The position numbers and the translations under genes are program-made. Of a stretch of DNA of 64,000 nt, positions 1 to 8,840 are shown piece after piece. The stretch comes from CAVTWS01 sp963738445 (GTDB lineage Bacteria > Actinomycetota > Acidimicrobiia > Acidimicrobiales > SHLQ01). Position 1 is the stretch's first letter. Every line of letters starts with the position of its first letter. The DNA lies in the NCBI GenBank assembly GCA_963738445.1, contig CAVTWS010000003.1, positions 49,466 to 113,465 on the forward strand, given 5' to 3'. The notes beneath the pieces were generated by a model. The model saw only the letters and a list, made by a program, of their open reading frames with translations, did no database searches and was not told the DNA's origin.

Positions 1-2
1 GC

Positions 3-1421
3 GACCACGTCGCCGTCTTCGCCTACAACCACGTGCGGTACTACGAGGTGGCGTGGGCCGCCCTCAACGCCGGCCTGTACCTCACCCCCGTCAACGCCCA
101 CTCCACCCGCGACGAAGCGGTGTACATGATCGCCGACTGCGGGGCCGAGGTCCTCGTCATCGCCGACTCGACAGCCGCCGTGGCCGAGGACATCGTTGCC
201 GATACTCCCGGCGTGCGGCTGCGGCTCACCATGGACGCCGGTCGGGGCAGCTACCAGGCCATCGACGAGGTCGCGGCGGACATGCCCGCCGAGCCCACCG
301 CACCCGAACGACGGGGCATGTACATGTTCTACAGCTCGGGCACCACCGGCCGCCCCAAGGGCATCAAGCCGCCGCTTCCCGACGCGCCCGCCAGCGTCGG
401 TGACGCCGCGCTCGAGCAGGGGGCTCGAAGCCAGTTCCAGCTCGACGAATCCGGCGTGTACCTCTCGCCGGCCCCGCTCCACCACGCCGCGCCCCTGCGG
501 ACCTCCGTCGTCGCCCTCGGCCTCGGCGCCCATGTCGTGTGCATGGAACGGTTCGACCCCGAACAGGCGCTGGCGGCGATCGAGGCCGAGCGGGTCACGT
601 GCTCGCAATGGGTGCCGACAATGTTCGTCCGGCTGCTCAAGCTCGACCCCGACGTACGCCGCCGCTACGACGTGTCGAGCATGCGTCGGGTCGTGCACGC
701 CGCCGCGCCCTGCCCCATCTGGGTCAAGGAGCAGATGATCGACTGGTGGGGCCCGATCATCTCGGAGTACTACGCCGGCAGCGAGAACATCGGGAACACC
801 TCCATCGAGAGCGAGGAGTGGCTCGCCCACAGAGGGTCGGTCGGCCGATCCGTGTACGGCGTCATCCACATCTGCGACGACACCGGGGCCGAGCTTCCCG
901 CCGGGACCGACGGCCTCATCTACTTCGACGCCCCGCTCACCAGCTTCGAGTACCACGGTGACCCTGCCAAGACCGCCGGCATGTACCACCCGACCCAACC
1001 GTGGCGCACCCTCGGCGACATCGGCCACCTCGACGACGAGGGCTACCTCTACCTCTCCGACCGGGCCACGTTCATGATCATCTCCGGCGGCGCCAACGTG
1101 TACCCGCAGGAGATCGAGTCGGTGCTGCTGGCCCATCCCGGCGTGGTCGACGCCGCCGTCTTCGGCATCCCCCACGCCGACCTCGGCGAGGTCCCGCTCG
1201 CCGTCGTGCAGCCGGCCGACGCGACGATCGTCGACGACCCGGCGGCCGCCGAAGCGCTGTCGGACCAGCTCCGGTCGTTGTGCACCGAGAAACTGGCGCG
1301 CTACAAGGTCCCGACCCGGTTCGAGTACCGGACGATCCTCCCCCGCGGCGAGGACGGCAAGCTCCGCAAGAAGCCGCTGCGCGACACCTACTGGGGCGAG
1401 GGCTCCAAGATCATCGGCTGA
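3..1421 (+). CDS. Acyl-CoA synthetase (AMP-forming), 5' end outside window
   Basis: This enzyme activates a carboxylic acid to its acyl-CoA through an acyl-adenylate. The reading frame is open from base 3, and the residues before the first possible GTG (33) already match the family (GDHVAVFAYNH), so the start lies to the left of the window. The ATP-binding loop YSSGTTGRPKG is encoded near 330-365. The hinge region LGDIGHLDDEGYLYL, the motif ISGGANVYPQEIE and the C-terminal catalytic lysine in GEDGKLRKK are all present. A second acyl-CoA synthetase lies at 46054-47583. The DapB-like gene follows 45 bp downstream on the same strand. The family is certain from these motifs; the substrate is unknown, and fatty, aromatic or terpenoid acids are all possible. 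Confidence 0.92.
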   Translation, partial: DHVAVFAYNHVRYYEVAWAALNAGLYLTPVNAHSTRDEAVYMIADCGAEVLVIADSTAAVAEDIVADTPGVRLRLTMDAGRGSYQAIDEVAADMPAEPTAPERRGMYMFYSSGTTGRPKGIKPPLPDAPASVGDAALEQGARSQFQLDESGVYLSPAPLHHAAPLRTSVVALGLGAHVVCMERFDPEQALAAIEAERVTCSQWVPTMFVRLLKLDPDVRRRYDVSSMRRVVHAAAPCPIWVKEQMIDWWGPIISEYYAGSENIGNTSIESEEWLAHRGSVGRSVYGVIHICDDTGAELPAGTDGLIYFDAPLTSFEYHGDPAKTAGMYHPTQPWRTLGDIGHLDDEGYLYLSDRATFMIISGGANVYPQEIESVLLAHPGVVDAAVFGIPHADLGEVPLAVVQPADATIVDDPAAAEALSDQLRSLCTEKLARYKVPTRFEYRTILPRGEDGKLRKKPLRDTYWGEGSKIIG

Positions 1422-1466
1422 CTGCGTCTACGATCGCCCGGTCGTCGAGGTCGCCAGGAGGCCATC

Positions 1467-2537
1467 ATGAGCACGTCCGCGTCCCAAACCCGGGTGCGGG
1501 TCCTGCAGTGGACCACGGGCAACGTCGGTCAGCGGTCGGTCGTGGCCATCATGGCCAATCCGGACCTCGAACTGGTCGGGTGCTACGCGTGGGGCCCCGA
1601 CAAGGTCGGCCGCGATGTCGGTGAGCTGTGCGGCATCGACCCGATCGGCGTCACGGCGACGAACGATGTCGAGGACCTCCTGGCCCTGAAGCCGGACTGT
1701 GTCGTGTACAACCCGAAATGGCCCGACGTAAGCGAGATGGTGCGCATCCTCGAAGCCGGCGTGAACATCGTGTCCACCTCGGCCTTCATCACCGGACACG
1801 CCCTCGGCGCCGATCGCCAACGGATCATCGACGCCTGCGAACGCGGCCAGAGCTCCATGTTCGGAACCGGCATGAACCCCGGCTTCGCCAACCTCCTGGC
1901 CCTCGTCTCCGCCGGCATCTGCGACCGCATCGATTCCATCTCGGTCCTGGAATCGGTCGACTCCACCGGCTACGACTCCCCCGAGACCGAACTGAAGGTC
2001 GGGTTCGCCCGCCCGCTCGACGATCCCGCGCTGCTGGCGATGACCCGAGACGGCACCGCCGTCTTCGGGGACGCCGTCTACATGATGGCCGACGCCCTCG
2101 GCGTCGAGCTCGACGACGTGCGGTGCGACGCCGAGTACGCCCAGACGACCGAGGATCTCGACCTCGGCTCGTGGATCATCCCCGCCGGTTGCGTCGCCGG
2201 CGTCGCGGCGTCGTGGAAGGGCATCGTCGACGGCCGCACCGTGATCGACCTGAAGGTCCGGTGGCGCAAGGGCCAGACCCTCGATCCGGACTGGACGATC
2301 GACCACGGCTACATCGTGGAGATCCAGGGCCTGCCCTGCGTCCGCACCAAGCTCGAGGTCTTCCCCCCGAAGGACTTCGTGGCGCACTCGTTCAAGGACT
2401 TCATGGTGCTGGGCATGGTGATGACGGGCCTGCCCGCGATCAACGCCATCCCCCAGGTCGTCGCCGCCGCCCCGGGCATCGTCACCTACAACGATCTCCC
2501 GCTCACCGTCCCCCGCGGCTGGGTCCCGACCGCCTGA
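1467..2537 (+). CDS. DapB-like NAD(P)H-dependent dehydrogenase
   Basis: A 356-residue protein with an N-terminal Rossmann nucleotide-binding motif (WTTGNVGQRSV, residues about 14-24). It resembles the dihydrodipicolinate-reductase N-terminal family that includes 2,4-diaminopentanoate dehydrogenase and many uncharacterised actinobacterial members. The ATG at 1467 is preceded by AGGAGG at 1456-1461. It sits 45 bp after the acyl-CoA synthetase and is probably co-transcribed with it. The C-terminal half (about residues 130-340) is the dimerisation/substrate domain. True DapB is shorter (about 270 residues), so a lysine-pathway role is unlikely; a catabolic reductase acting on a carbonyl or imine is more probable. 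No transfer signs are visible. Confidence 0.8.
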   Translation: MSTSASQTRVRVLQWTTGNVGQRSVVAIMANPDLELVGCYAWGPDKVGRDVGELCGIDPIGVTATNDVEDLLALKPDCVVYNPKWPDVSEMVRILEAGVNIVSTSAFITGHALGADRQRIIDACERGQSSMFGTGMNPGFANLLALVSAGICDRIDSISVLESVDSTGYDSPETELKVGFARPLDDPALLAMTRDGTAVFGDAVYMMADALGVELDDVRCDAEYAQTTEDLDLGSWIIPAGCVAGVAASWKGIVDGRTVIDLKVRWRKGQTLDPDWTIDHGYIVEIQGLPCVRTKLEVFPPKDFVAHSFKDFMVLGMVMTGLPAINAIPQVVAAAPGIVTYNDLPLTVPRGWVPTA

Positions 2538-2580
2538 CACCCGGGTCCCAGGCCCCGGACCCCCAGCCCCGGCCAACCCT

Positions 2581-2631
2581 CGAACTGCGCGCGCCAGCCG
2601 ACACCACACGTCGGCCCGCGCACGCAGTTCG
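2581..2631. terminator. Long hairpin, probable bidirectional terminator
   Basis: A large inverted repeat lies between two convergent genes. The outer arms are CGAACTGCG (2581-2589) and CGCAGTTCG (2623-2631). The inner arms are GCCGAC (2597-2602) and GTCGGC (2610-2615), with a 7-nt loop. There is no U tract, as is common in high-GC actinobacteria. Confidence 0.6.
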
Positions 2632-2676
2632 GGGATATGGGGGGACGGGGTTCTTGGGGACGCGGGGTGAGCGGGG

Positions 2677-4353
2677 TCAGTCGCGGATGGTTCGGCCGCT
2701 CAGGAAGTCGATCGAGCGGGTGACGGCGGACGCCACGAACCGTTCCAGCTTGGGGGAGGCGAGGAAGTGCGCCGCCGCGTCCAGCGGGACGGACGATCCC
2801 AGGCGCACGGCCTCCTCCGTCGCCGCCACACTGGTCTTGACCGCGTGGGCCTGGACGATGAAGGCACCCGTTCCGTCGAGCAGCGACTCGTGCTGCAGCG
2901 AACGGCCGTAGTCGGCCAGGTCCGCGGAACGAGGGGTGATCTCGGCTCGCCGACCGACCTCGGTGTGCCACTCGTGCCGCCCCGTCCAGTGGGCGAGAAA
3001 GGCCGTCCACATGACCAGGCGAACGAGGTCCGGTGTCGGTTCGGAACGGTCGACGAACCAGCGGGCGGCGTTGGCGTAGGTGAGGCCGTGGGTGATGTCG
3101 AGCCAGCCGAAATCGTCGTGGAAGTCCCGCTCGCCGGCCGGGTCGTAGCGGAGGAGCCGTTCACTGACCGCCGTCACGACGGTGTCGAGCACGCGGTGAA
3201 GACCGGCGCCCGCCGTGAGGGCGGTGCCCACGGCGAGCGCCGCGGCGGTGCGGTCGGGGCCGAGCAGGGCTCGGAGCAGCTGACCGTCGTCGACCCAGGC
3301 GGCGTCCGGCTCCTTCGCCGTGTCGGCCAATTCCGCGAGCCGGAGCTGATCGAGCCCCCGCCGGAACAGGGTGGCGTAGGGCAGGGTGTCCTCCCGGGTG
3401 GCGTAGACGATTGTGGGGACGAGGTGCGGCAGCACGGTGTCGGCCCGGTCCCAGCCGATGCGCTCCAGCAGCTGGAAGGCTTTTTGGGCGTAGATCGCAC
3501 CGTGCCCGTACGACAGGAGGTGGTCGCTGACGGCATCTCCGAACCACGGACGAACATCGTCGGGACCGTGGCCGGCGTCGAGCGCGGCCCGCAGCAGCGA
3601 TTGGGCCGGTCCCACCTGCTCGGCCTCGACGAGGCGCCGGAATTCGGCCCGGGGGTCGGCGGGCAGCTGTGTCACGGGATCGGGCAGCGGCTGCGCCGGC
3701 CGATCGCGTTCGGACTCCGCCACTCCGGCCAGGGCCTGGACGATCGGCAGCGCCCGATCGTCGCCGTCGTACCGATCGACCATACCCAGGCAGTCGGTGA
3801 GCGACGCGATGGAGTGACCCCACCCGAACTCGGCCCGGGGCGCGCCGTGGGCCACGGCTTCCCAGATCAGCTCGCCCGGGTTCGTGTCGGCGCGTAGCAG
3901 GCGAACGACGTCACGCGACACCTGTCCGACGTAGTCCTTCTCGATCCCACGACGGAGGCTGGCCAGCAGGCGGGGGCGGACCTGGGCCGGATCGGAGGTC
4001 CGGCGACGGATGGTCACCGCCCCCTCCTCGCTCACCTCCACCTCGTGGACCGGGACATCTTCCTCGCCGAGCAGGCACCGCCCGTCCGTGACCCGGAACT
4101 TCCAGTTGTGCCACGCACAGGTGATGACGTCGCCGTCGAGTTGGCCGGTCGTGAGTCCGTAGCCCTCGTGCGGGCAGGCCTGGTCGAGCGCGTGGACTCC
4201 GCCCGAGGCGGTGCGGACGAGACACATCCGGTGCCCGTCGACGCGCACCAGCTTCATGGACGACGGCGCCAGATCGTCGATGTGCGCCACGGCGGTCCGG
4301 GCCTCATCCGACGGCTGGGCGTCAACTGAGGTGGTCGAGGTGTTGGTGCTCAT
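2677..4353 (-). CDS. Rieske [2Fe-2S] protein with large helical C-terminal domain, SoxR-controlled
   Basis: A 558-residue protein. Residues about 25-110 form a Rieske domain with cluster ligands C60/H62 and C79/H82 (CPH and CAWH). The remaining 440 residues are not the catalytic domain of a ring-hydroxylating oxygenase: the D-x2-H-x4-H iron site is missing. They form a helical, His-containing region (GWGHSIA, GHGAIYAQKAF, HDDFGWLDITHGLTYANA, AHWTGRH) whose function I do not recognise. The ATG at 4353 is chosen because a -35/-10 pair with a 19-bp spacer ends 8 nt before it, so the mRNA would be leaderless. It is divergent from soxR with the SoxR-type dyad between them. A redox-defence or electron-transfer role is inferred from this context only. 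Confidence 0.75.
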   Translation of the reverse strand: MSTNTSTTSVDAQPSDEARTAVAHIDDLAPSSMKLVRVDGHRMCLVRTASGGVHALDQACPHEGYGLTTGQLDGDVITCAWHNWKFRVTDGRCLLGEEDVPVHEVEVSEEGAVTIRRRTSDPAQVRPRLLASLRRGIEKDYVGQVSRDVVRLLRADTNPGELIWEAVAHGAPRAEFGWGHSIASLTDCLGMVDRYDGDDRALPIVQALAGVAESERDRPAQPLPDPVTQLPADPRAEFRRLVEAEQVGPAQSLLRAALDAGHGPDDVRPWFGDAVSDHLLSYGHGAIYAQKAFQLLERIGWDRADTVLPHLVPTIVYATREDTLPYATLFRRGLDQLRLAELADTAKEPDAAWVDDGQLLRALLGPDRTAAALAVGTALTAGAGLHRVLDTVVTAVSERLLRYDPAGERDFHDDFGWLDITHGLTYANAARWFVDRSEPTPDLVRLVMWTAFLAHWTGRHEWHTEVGRRAEITPRSADLADYGRSLQHESLLDGTGAFIVQAHAVKTSVAATEEAVRLGSSVPLDAAAHFLASPKLERFVASAVTRSIDFLSGRTIRD

Positions 4354-4392
4354 GAGGGTGGACCGTAAGACTTCAACCATGGTTGAGGTCAA
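4354..4392 (-). promoter_or_regulatory. MerR-type promoter of the Rieske gene
   Basis: On the minus strand, -35 TTGACC (4387-4392) and -10 TACGGT (4362-4367) are separated by 19 bp, the over-long spacer typical of promoters activated by MerR/SoxR proteins. Only 8 nt separate the -10 from the ATG at 4353, so the transcript should be leaderless. Confidence 0.65.
4369..4390. promoter_or_regulatory. SoxR operator dyad
   Basis: A 22-bp inverted repeat with left arm GACTTCAACCA and right arm TGGTTGAGGTC; ten of eleven positions are complementary. It fills the 19-bp spacer of the Rieske promoter and covers the soxR start codon (4379). Its TTCAACC/GGTTGAA core is like the known SoxR box CCTCAAG-type dyads. 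Confidence 0.7.
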
Positions 4393-4846
4393 GCGTTTCT
4401 CCATCGGCGACATCTCGGAGCGAACCGGGGTCGCTACCTCGACGTTGAGGTTCTACGAGGACCACGGGCTGATCACGTCGGAACGCAGCCCGTCCGGCCA
4501 TCGGCGGTACCACGCCGACGTCTTGCGCCGGGTCAGCTTCATCCGGACCGCGCAGCGGGTCGGGCTGTCCCTGCGCGAGATCAGCGAAGCCCTGGCCTCC
4601 CTACCGGACCGGCGCACACCGACCGCCCGGGACTGGTCGCGCCTGGCCCGGGTGTGGCGACCACGGCTCGACGAACAGCTGGCACTGCTCACCCGCATGC
4701 GCGACCAGCTCGACGAGTGCATCGGCTGCGGCTGCCTGTCGTTGACGTCGTGCGGCCTGTGGAACCCCGACGATGCCGCGTCGACGCTCGGTGTCGGCCC
4801 CCGGTACCTGTTGAGCGACGAGCGCCCGCCCGACGTCGGCCCGTAG
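4379..4846 (+). CDS. soxR: Redox-sensing transcriptional regulator SoxR
   Basis: A 155-residue MerR-family regulator. The N-terminal winged helix begins at FSIGDISERTGVATSTLRFYEDHGL. A dimerisation helix follows, and then the [2Fe-2S] cysteine signature of SoxR at C114, C117, C119 and C125 (CIGCGCLSLTSC). Oxidation of this cluster by redox-cycling compounds or superoxide activates promoters with over-long spacers. The ATG at 4379 gives a normal SoxR N-terminus; in-frame ATG 4352 and GTG 4358 are alternatives. TTGGTG (4343-4348), 17 bp, and TAAGAC (4366-4371) could form its own promoter, giving a leaderless mRNA. It is divergent from the Rieske gene and probably also autoregulated through the shared dyad. 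Confidence 0.93.
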   Translation: MVEVKRFSIGDISERTGVATSTLRFYEDHGLITSERSPSGHRRYHADVLRRVSFIRTAQRVGLSLREISEALASLPDRRTPTARDWSRLARVWRPRLDEQLALLTRMRDQLDECIGCGCLSLTSCGLWNPDDAASTLGVGPRYLLSDERPPDVGP

Positions 4847-4862
4847 AGGACCGGACACCCGC

Positions 4863-4907
4863 CGGCCCGCGCCGCCGACATCACCCACCACGGCGACGGG
4901 CGGGCCG
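4863..4907. terminator. Weak GC-rich inverted repeat between convergent genes
   Basis: A GC-rich imperfect inverted repeat (GGCCCGC-type arm near 4864 and GGGCGGGCC near 4898-4906) lies in the 69-bp gap between soxR and the convergent Rieske oxygenase. It is a plausible but weak terminator. Confidence 0.3.
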
Positions 4908-4915
4908 ACCTCGAC

Positions 4916-6091
4916 TCAACGCGGTGAGGCCTCCAGCAGCCGGTGCACCCAGGTGTGAAGGTTCTGGTTGCCCATCTCGTTGCGGCCGAACCGGAAGACG
5001 TCACCGGCTTCGGCCAGCGCGTGCATCCGCCGGCCGATCCCCATCACCGTGACGAAGTCCTCCTCGTAGGTGACGTCGGCGTATCGCTGCCGCTTCGCCT
5101 CGGCCTCGGCCCGCGCCGTATCGGTGGAGAGCGGCTCCCGGAAGTACTGGTACTGGATCACCGTGCACTCCCCCACCCCCGGCCCCGGGAACAACCGGCT
5201 CACCATCAAACCGGTGTCGGCCTGCCCGGAGATGGAGATGTTCGGGAACACGTAGTGCACGAGGCTGAACGCGGCGTACATGTCCCACTCCTCGACCGGG
5301 AGATGGCGCTGCTCCACGATCGGCTTGTTGGCGAACCCGATCCGCACGTGCGGTCCGTAGAGGTCGTAGGTGTTGCGATTGGTGATCGACTTCGCCCCGA
5401 TCGTGCTCCGGTGCAGGTAGCCGAGGTGGTAGCCGTCGAGGTACCCGTCGGCGGTGGCCTTCCAGTTGCCGCTCGGCAGCTTCGTCTCGATGTCGTGGCG
5501 GTGGAGCTGGTCGAGCTTCAACATGGCGAGCGCTGACGCCATGTCGCCGAGCCACTCGTCGATGTCGAGCTCGGCACCCAACGTGAGCACGGCGAACACC
5601 GCTCCCGATCGCTCGGCCGTCGGGAACTCGTGCAGCCGATCGACCTCGAGTCCCTCGAACGCCTCACGCCCGGGAATCCCGACCAGCTGGCCCGAGCCGT
5701 CGTACACCCAGTTGTGGTAAGGGCACGTCAGTCGACGGGCGTGACCGAAGCACTCGGCGGTCACCGCCGCCCCCCGATGGCGGCACGCGTTGAGGAACGT
5801 GCGGGCGACGCCGTCGTCGCCGCGCATGACCACGATCGGCCGGCCGGCGATGTCGATCGTCGTGAAATCTCCGGCGGCCGGGATGTCGCACGACAGCGCC
5901 ACCATCAGCGGGTGGCGCCGGAAGATCACCTCGACCTCCCGCTCGAATCGCGCCGGATCGCAGTACTGCGCCACCGGGACGCGCACGAGGTCGTCGGCGT
6001 GGTCACCCCGTTCGGCGTCGACGTTGGCGAGGACTCGCCTGCCGAGCTCGGTCAACGGCGTTGCTGCCACGTCTGGGCCTCCGATCGTCAC
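4916..6091 (-). CDS. Rieske ring-hydroxylating oxygenase, alpha subunit
   Basis: A 391-residue non-heme iron oxygenase large subunit. It would insert oxygen into an aromatic or alicyclic ring using electrons from a reductase. The Rieske ligands are C103/H105 (CRHRG) and C123/H126 (CPYH). The mononuclear iron site is D219-x2-H222-x4-H227 (DGYHLGYLH), so it looks catalytically intact. GTG 6091 is the longest start. GTG 6070 has GGAGG 7 nt upstream and is equally plausible. It is divergent from the SDR at 6216. No ferredoxin or reductase gene is adjacent. This is the first of four Rieske oxygenases in the window. Confidence 0.9.
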   Translation of the reverse strand: MTIGGPDVAATPLTELGRRVLANVDAERGDHADDLVRVPVAQYCDPARFEREVEVIFRRHPLMVALSCDIPAAGDFTTIDIAGRPIVVMRGDDGVARTFLNACRHRGAAVTAECFGHARRLTCPYHNWVYDGSGQLVGIPGREAFEGLEVDRLHEFPTAERSGAVFAVLTLGAELDIDEWLGDMASALAMLKLDQLHRHDIETKLPSGNWKATADGYLDGYHLGYLHRSTIGAKSITNRNTYDLYGPHVRIGFANKPIVEQRHLPVEEWDMYAAFSLVHYVFPNISISGQADTGLMVSRLFPGPGVGECTVIQYQYFREPLSTDTARAEAEAKRQRYADVTYEEDFVTVMGIGRRMHALAEAGDVFRFGRNEMGNQNLHTWVHRLLEASPR

Positions 6092-6215
6092 GGGTCCACA
6101 CCTTGCGCCTGTTCGTCAGTCCATCCACGAGGATGCTCAAGGCTTTCTGGAGTGCAACACTAGTAACTTCACGCCGTAGCGCCAGGGGGACCCGGCGCGA
6201 ACAGGAGAAATCACC

Positions 6216-6974
6216 ATGGACCTCGGACTCACCGGGAAGAAGGCCCTCATCACCGGGTCGACGAAGGGCATCGGCCGCGCCATCGCGGAGGCCCTCCTCG
6301 ACGAGGGCGCGTCGGTGGCGATCTGCGCCCGCGATGCTGACGGCGTGGCGCAGGCCGTCGAAGAGCTCTCGAGCCGGGGCACCGTCTGGGGTGCGGCGGT
6401 CGACGCCGGCGACGAAACGTCGCTGCGAGGCTTCGTCGCGGCAGCGATCGAGCACCTCGGCGGGCTCGACATCTACGTTCACAACACCAGCGGGAAACCG
6501 GCCAAGTCCCTCGAAGCCTGGGGCAACAACTTCAACATCGACCTCATGGCCCTGATCATCGGGGCCGAGGCCGGTGCCGATGCCCTCGCCGCCGGAGACG
6601 GCGGTGCCCTCGTGAGCATCGGGACCTCCGCGGTCGGCGAGCACTTCGCCAGCGGGTCCAACAGCTACACCGCCTTCAAGGCGGCGGTGACCAACTGGAC
6701 CCTCGGTCAGGCCCAGGTCCTCGGCGCCCGCGGCGTGCGGTGCAACGTGGTGTCCCCCGGCCCCATCTGGGTCGACGGCGGCGACTGGAACCGCATCAAG
6801 GACGGCCGGGCCGAGATGTTCGCGGCGACGGAGGCCGGCCACCCGATGGGTCACCTCGGCGATGTCGGCGATGTCGCCCGGGCGGTGGCGTTCCTCGTGT
6901 CGCCGGCCGCCAAACACGTCAACGGCGTGAACCTCACCGTCGACGGCGGGTTCATGAAGCGTGTTGACTTCTGA
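6216..6974 (+). CDS. SDR-family oxidoreductase
   Basis: A 252-residue classical short-chain dehydrogenase. The cofactor motif TGSTKGIG is at residues 14-21. The catalytic Y-x3-K appears as YTAFK after the serine strand SIGTSA. The usual NNAG motif is replaced by HNTSG, which is uncommon. It ends with the family C-terminus GVNLTVDGGF. AGGAGAA lies 6 nt before the ATG. It overlaps the following ThuA gene by 14 nt, so the two are co-translated. It would oxidise an alcohol or reduce a ketone of the pathway substrate. Confidence 0.88.
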   Translation: MDLGLTGKKALITGSTKGIGRAIAEALLDEGASVAICARDADGVAQAVEELSSRGTVWGAAVDAGDETSLRGFVAAAIEHLGGLDIYVHNTSGKPAKSLEAWGNNFNIDLMALIIGAEAGADALAAGDGGALVSIGTSAVGEHFASGSNSYTAFKAAVTNWTLGQAQVLGARGVRCNVVSPGPIWVDGGDWNRIKDGRAEMFAATEAGHPMGHLGDVGDVARAVAFLVSPAAKHVNGVNLTVDGGFMKRVDF

Positions 6975-7776
6975 GCCGGCAGTGACTTCTGAGGCTGCCG
7001 TGCCGCCCGGCGAATCCTCCGTTCCCGGCCGCCGCATCGACGTCGTGCTGGTCTGTGGCGGCCTATATCACGACATCGACTTCGCCCGGTTGGAGCTCCT
7101 GAAGCTCCTCGCCGAGCACGAGGAGCTCCGTGTGCGCGCCCAGGCCGACTACGAGGACCTCAACGGCTTCGACCGGGCGGAGATCCTCGTCACCTACACG
7201 TGCGACGTCCGCCCGTCGGCTCGGGCCCAACGCACCATCCGGGACTGGGTCGAGGCCGGAGGTCGCTGGGTCGCCCTCCACGGTACGAACTCGGCGCTCG
7301 ACCAGAGTCCCGACGGTTGGGTTGCGCCGCCGAGCCAACCGGTCTGGACCGACACCCTCGGCTCCCAGTTCGTGGCCCATCCGCCGATCGCGCCGTTCAC
7401 CGTGCAGAACGCCGCGCCCGACCACTGGCTGGTGGCCGGTGTCGAGCCGTTCGAGGCGACCGACGAGCTCTACCTGATGACCTACCCGGACCGGGAATCA
7501 CTGGTCCCCCTGCTCACGACCGGGTACCAGGGCACGGCCCGGGGTTTCGCGGCCACCGACTGGACCACCACCGACCCAACGCACCTGGTGATGTACCTTC
7601 GGCCGCTCGGCTCGGGGGGCGTGCTCTACAACACCCTCGGCCACTGCCGCAGCCACTACGACATGGTGCCCATCCTCGACTACTACCCGAAGATCGACCG
7701 GTGCGCCTGGGACCTCCCCGTGTTCCACGATCTCGTCCGCCGATCGCTCCGCTGGGCTCGAGGCGCCGACGCATGA
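6961..7776 (+). CDS. ThuA-like (glutamine-amidotransferase-fold) protein
   Basis: A 271-residue ThuA-domain protein. The first strand is RRIDVVLVCGGLYHDIDFAR, followed by EILVTYTC and WVEAGGRWVALHGTNS, the core of this class I amidotransferase-like fold. Such proteins have been linked to sugar or keto-sugar metabolism; the reaction is not settled. The GTG start (6961) overlaps the end of the SDR gene by 14 nt. A second ThuA-like gene lies at 63173. The E1alpha gene follows after a 97-bp C-rich spacer with tandem repeats. Confidence 0.75.
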   Translation: MLTSEPAVTSEAAVPPGESSVPGRRIDVVLVCGGLYHDIDFARLELLKLLAEHEELRVRAQADYEDLNGFDRAEILVTYTCDVRPSARAQRTIRDWVEAGGRWVALHGTNSALDQSPDGWVAPPSQPVWTDTLGSQFVAHPPIAPFTVQNAAPDHWLVAGVEPFEATDELYLMTYPDRESLVPLLTTGYQGTARGFAATDWTTTDPTHLVMYLRPLGSGGVLYNTLGHCRSHYDMVPILDYYPKIDRCAWDLPVFHDLVRRSLRWARGADA

Positions 7777-7784
7777 CCCTCGTC

Positions 7785-7840
7785 CGACCCACCTCCCACC
7801 CGGGCCCCCGACCCGCCTCCCACCCAGGCGCCCGACCCTG
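7785..7840. repeat. 24-bp tandem repeat in C-rich spacer
   Basis: Two copies of a 24-bp unit (7785-7808 and 7809-7832) beginning CGACCC and containing CTCCCACCC, plus the first bases of a third. It fills the spacer between the ThuA gene and the E1alpha gene. Confidence 0.7.
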
Positions 7841-7873
7841 CCCCCGTCCCGTCCCGACCACCGAGGACCGCCC

Positions 7874-8840
7874 ATGGAACTGACCGCCGCCGCCCAGCTC
7901 GCCATGCTGCGCAGCATGATCCGCATCCGCCTGTTCGAGGAGGCGGCCGGCAAGCTCATGGAACAGGGCAAGATGCCGGGCTTCCTCCACCTGTACGTCG
8001 GGCAGGAAGCGGTCGCCGTCGGGGTCTGCGAAGCGCTGCGCGCCGACGACTTCATCTCCTCCACCCATCGCGGTCACGGTCACCTGATCGCCAAAGGCGG
8101 GGACCTGGCCCGGATGATGGCCGAGCTCATGGGCAAGGCCGGGGGGTACTGCGGCGGCAAAGGCGGATCGATGCACATCAACGATCTGTCGCTCGGCATG
8201 CTCGGGGCCAACGGCATCGTGGGCGCGGGCGTGCCGATCGCGGTCGGTGCGGGGTTCCGCAACAAGTACGTCGGCTCCGACCAGGTGTCGGTCGCCTTCT
8301 TCGGGGACGCCTCGACCAACATCGGTGCGTTCCACGAGGCCGCCAACATGGCGTGCGCCCTGCGCCTCCCGGTGGTGTTCGTCTGCGAGCACAACCAGTA
8401 CGGCGAGTACACGCCGACCAGCAAGGCCATGGTCGTCGCCGACATCGTCGACCGCGCCGCCGGCTACGGCATGCCCGGCGTGATCGTCGACGGCATGGAC
8501 GTGGTGGCCGTGTACGAAGCGACGACCGAGGCGATCGCCCGGGCCCGCCGGGGCGACGGTCCGGCCCTGGTCGAGGCCAAGACCTACCGCTACTACAACC
8601 ACCACGGCATCCAGAACCTCGGCCTCAAGTACCGCCCGGACGACGAAGTCCTGGCGTGGAAGGAGCGCGACCCCATCCCGACGTTCGAGGCGAAGTTGGA
8701 ATCGTCGGGCACGGCGTCCGCGCGCCGAGATCGACACCGTGTGGTCCGAGATCCGAGCCGACATCGATCGGGCCATCGACTACGCCGAGACCAGCCCGTT
8801 CCCCGAGCCCGAGGCCCTCCTCGAAGGAGTGTTCTCGTGA
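7874..8840 (+). CDS. acoA: TPP-dependent dehydrogenase E1 alpha (acetoin/pyruvate type), one frame slip
   Basis: Alpha subunit of a thiamine-diphosphate E1 that decarboxylates a 2-oxo acid or cleaves acetoin. The conserved GKGGSMHI and the TPP motif region FFGDASTNIGAFHEAANMA are present, and the length (about 321 residues) is normal. The frame from 7874 breaks near 8721-8723 in GCGCGCC, where one extra base must be skipped. The correct C-terminus (AEIDTVWSEIRADIDRAIDY to EGVFS) then continues to TGA 8838-8840. This stop overlaps the E1beta GTG (GTGA). Sequencing error or a recent indel is more likely than programmed shifting. The neighbouring AcoX-like gene favours an acetoin-dehydrogenase-type complex. 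Confidence 0.85.

Noticed and set aside
8715..8725. Programmed frameshifting in E1alpha
   Set aside because: There is no slippery heptamer or downstream structure of note, and several unrelated genes have similar one-base slips in G/C runs; error or mutation is simpler.
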